This document shows positions 61,859-64,000 of a DNA stretch of 64,000 nt, one piece after another. A program made the position numbers and the translations under genes. Below the pieces are notes generated by a model. That model made no database searches. It was not told the origin of the DNA and saw only the letters and a list, made by a program, of their open reading frames with translations. The first letter of the stretch is position 1. Every line of letters starts with the position of its first letter. Origin of the DNA: JALHUF01 sp050014795 (GTDB lineage: Bacteria > Acidobacteriota > Terriglobia > UBA7540); the NCBI GenBank assembly GCA_050014795.1, contig JBEKCQ010000003.1, positions 1 through 64,000 on the forward strand. The letters run 5' to 3'.

Positions 61859-63095
61859 ATGGCCAAGTTGCATGAGAAGTTGGCAAGCCAAATTCCGGCG
61901 CTTCGGACGGAGATGCAGGCGCTGGGCAAGGAACATGGAAACAAGGTGATCTCCGAAGTGACGATCGGCCAGGCCTTTGGCGGCATGCGCGGCGTCAAGG
62001 GCATGATCTGCGACACTTCGGTGGTGGACGCCGACACGGGGCTGGTGATTCGAGGCATTCCCATCGGCAAGCTCGCCAGCCGCCTGCCGGAGGAGATCTT
62101 CTATTTGCTCTGCACGGGAGAACTTCCTGATGCCGCGTCGCTGGCCGATCTGCAAGGCGACCTGCGTAAGCGGGCCGAAGTCCCCGGCTACGTTTGGGAC
62201 GTCCTGAAAGCCATGCCGGCCGACTCGCACCCCATGACGATGTTCAGCACCGCGATCCTGGTGATGGAGCGCGACTCGGTATTCCGTAGTCAATACGCCG
62301 CGGGCATGCGCAAGGAAGCTTACTGGGAAGCGGCCCTGGAAGACTCGCTGCAACTCATCGCTAAACTGCCCGCCGTCCAAGCTCGACTGGGGTGCGGATT
62401 ATGCCCACATGCTGGGGATCCCGGATCCCACAGGCGAGTTCGCCAACCTCATGCGCCTTTATATGACGTTGCATTGCGACCACGAGGGTGGGAACGTCAG
62501 CGCGTTTACCTGCCACACCGTGGGCTCGGCTCTATCGGATCCTTATTACGCCGTTTCCGCCGGCATGGACGGGCTGGCGGGACCGCTGCACGGCTTGGCC
62601 AACCAGGAGTGCCTGGGCTTCGTCCTGGAGATGCGGCAGAAGTTCAACGGTGTGCCCACCGACGAGCAACTGCGCAGTTTCTCCTGGGACAGGCTGAAGG
62701 GCGGCCAGGTCATCCCGGGATACGGTCACGCGGTCTTGCGGATCACCGACCCGCGCTTCACGGCTTTCCACGAGTTCGGAGACCGTGTATGCGGCGCCGA
62801 CGAGGTCTTCAAGATCGTGGCCGCCATCTTCCGCGTGGTGCCCGACGTCCTGAAGGAGCAGGGCAAGGCCAAGGACCCGTGGCCCAACGTGGATGCCATC
62901 TCGGGCTCCCTGCTGTACCACTTCGGGGTGACCGAGTTCGAGTACTACACCGTGTTGTTTGGGGTGTCACGAGCGCTGGGGATGTGCTCGCAACTTATCA
63001 TGAACCGCGCTCTCGGCACGCCCATTACGCGGCCGAAGTCGGTCAGTACCAAGTGGCTGCAGGGCGCGGCCAAGACCGCCCGCGCTGCGGCTTGA
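61859..63095 (+). pseudogene. gltA: Citrate synthase (eukaryotic-like type I), broken by a ~60-nt frameshifting deletion
   Basis: Two frames together give a near-complete citrate synthase. The 5' part (61859-62377) has 'HGNKVISEVTIGQAFGGMRG' and 'DSHPMTMFSTAILVMERDS', ending 'LQLIAKLPAV'. The 3' part (62379-63095) starts 'KLDWGADYAHMLGIPDPTGE' and has the catalytic His regions 'SDPYYAVSAGMDGLAGPLHG' and 'GQVIPGYGHAVLRITDPRF', then 'YYTVLFGVSRALGMCSQLIM'. About 20 residues between are missing and the frame shifts by one at 62378. The protein resembles mitochondrial-type citrate synthase, known from some bacteria. AAGGAGGAG precedes ATG 61859. As read, no active enzyme would form; sequence error is a serious alternative. 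Confidence 0.85.
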
Positions 63096-63114
63096 GGTCT
63101 GTTTAGTTCGGCAT

Positions 63115-63145
63115 CCGAGCCGGGCCCCTTCCGGGCCCGGCTCGG
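63115..63145 (+). terminator. 13-bp GC hairpin after gltA
   Basis: CCGAGCCGGGCCC, a 5-nt loop, GGGCCCGGCTCGG. Perfect stem, no T-run. Probably ends gltA transcription. Confidence 0.6.
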
Positions 63146-63172
63146 TGTCGAGCGTTAGGACTGGAAACTCCC

Positions 63173-63862
63173 ATGGGACCCCTCTGCACTGATTGCCCGG
63201 TCCTGAAGAGCGTGCTCTTCCGTGGGCTGTCTAGCGAGCAGATTGCGCGCCTGGGCTGTATCTTCCGTCCGACGCGCTACCGCAGGAGCCAGATCCTCTT
63301 CTTCGAAGGTGGCGTGGGCCAGCACGTCTTCGCGCTGCATTCCGGACTGGTCAAGGTGGTGAAGTCCCTGGAGAATGGCAAGGACCGCATCACGCGCGTC
63401 CTCTTCCCGGGCGAACTCTTCGGTCTGGAAGCGCTCGCCGAATCCATTTATCCGCTCACGGCTGTCACTCTGCGCGACTGCGAAATCTGCGCGGCATCGC
63501 GCGACGAGTTCCTCGAGTTCTTGCGCGCGAACCCCGACGTTTCCCTGGGAATGGTGCGCTTCCTGGTCACCGAGGTCACGCGCGTCCGAACCCAAGTCAC
63601 CGACATGAGTTTCAAAGACGCGCGCATGAAGGTGGCGACCCTGCTGCTCTCGCTGCTCTCTTCCGAGACTCAAACTCCCCCGGAGACTTATTCCCTCACC
63701 CTGCCCTTCTCACGCCAGGAGATCAGCGAAATCCTGGAGCTCTCACCGGAGACTGTGAGCCGCACGTTGAGCATGTTCCGGCGCGATCAAGTGCTCGAGG
63801 CTCGCGGGCGGCGCGTGGCCATTCACGACCTTGGGAAACTGCAAGCGGCCGCCCATCGCTGA
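63173..63862 (+). CDS. Crp/Fnr-family regulator with N-terminal cysteine pair
   Basis: A 229-residue protein. Cyclic-nucleotide-binding-type beta roll at about 20-140 ('GQHVFALHSGLVKVVKSLEN', 'LFPGELFGLEALAESIYPL') and winged helix at about 165-225 ('PFSRQEISEILELSPETVSR'). The start 'MGPLCTDCPVL' has Cys5 and Cys8, with Cys29 and Cys101/104 further in, which could hold a [4Fe-4S] cluster as in FNR. It may respond to oxygen or redox state. The neighbouring citrate synthase and the FNT channel are possible targets (inference). The remaining 138 bp of the window show nothing I can name. Confidence 0.9.
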   Translation: MGPLCTDCPVLKSVLFRGLSSEQIARLGCIFRPTRYRRSQILFFEGGVGQHVFALHSGLVKVVKSLENGKDRITRVLFPGELFGLEALAESIYPLTAVTLRDCEICAASRDEFLEFLRANPDVSLGMVRFLVTEVTRVRTQVTDMSFKDARMKVATLLLSLLSSETQTPPETYSLTLPFSRQEISEILELSPETVSRTLSMFRRDQVLEARGRRVAIHDLGKLQAAAHR

Positions 63863-64000
63863 GTGAGTCGAACACCCCGTTCCCCCCGCCACACCAATCA
63901 GGCTTCTCTGCAACTCTCGTCGCCCCGTACGAGCCGCACTCTACACGACCAAATGTCCTAAGGCGAACGTGAGATACCTGCCCACGAACGTGTTACCCAG

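Noticed and set aside
1..64000. tRNA, rRNA or transposase genes
   Set aside because: None recognised by motif on either strand.

Overview
The window reads as chromosome of a high-GC, Gram-negative-type bacterium, most likely a member of the Acidobacteriota. This is inferred from gene content: an Oar-like TonB-dependent receptor with an N-terminal carboxypeptidase-regulatory domain, the HpnCDE squalene pathway, many Tat-exported oxidoreductases, TPR proteins and an FtsI with a PASTA tail. No 16S rRNA or other RNA gene is present, so the assignment is not proven. I recognised no tRNA, IS element, CRISPR array or prophage.

Region 1 (1-26 kb) is a carbohydrate-use region. It holds the end of a GH78-like rhamnosidase, a parallel beta-helix protein, an IclR regulator, a membrane protein fused to a spermidine-synthase domain, an exported lectin-like protein, a Tat aldo/keto reductase, a large DUF5107-TPR protein and a sugar isomerase. 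These are followed by PhzF, a class II aldolase, a PfkB kinase, an ExuT-like transporter, a Gfo/Idh/MocA dehydrogenase, a TPR protein, a SusC/Oar-like receptor, an NAD epimerase, a solute-binding protein and a FucP-like transporter. Together they suggest uptake and breakdown of plant polysaccharide sugars (rhamnose, uronates, fucose).

Region 2 (26.5-37.6 kb) holds a formate/nitrite channel, an AT-rich 0.8-kb spacer with its own repeat family, an M23 peptidase, rpiB-glyA, a C45/phospholipase B-like hydrolase, the hpnC-hpnD-hpnE squalene operon and a DinB protein.

Region 3 (37.7-56.7 kb, minus strand) is a full division and cell-wall (dcw) cluster: mraZ-rsmH-ftsL-ftsI-murE-murF-mraY-[RHH]-murD-ftsW-murG-murC-murB-ftsQ-ftsA-ftsZ, without ddl. 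It starts with a consensus promoter and five MraZ boxes. A small ribbon-helix-helix gene with its own promoter and palindromic operator sits between mraY and murD.

Region 4 (56.9-64 kb) holds a methyltransferase, a WD40-TPR protein, a TPR-TonB protein, a GAF-type methionine sulfoxide reductase, a small membrane protein, a YbaK-type deacylase, a broken citrate synthase and an FNR-like regulator.

Two features cut across the window. First, many intergenic gaps hold runs of degenerate 7-nt tandem repeats, with a different unit in each gap, often arranged as two inverted halves that could fold into hairpins. Second, four universally conserved genes (mraZ, rsmH, murD, gltA) carry deletions or frameshifts. 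These are either assembly errors or real lesions and need checking before any functional reading.
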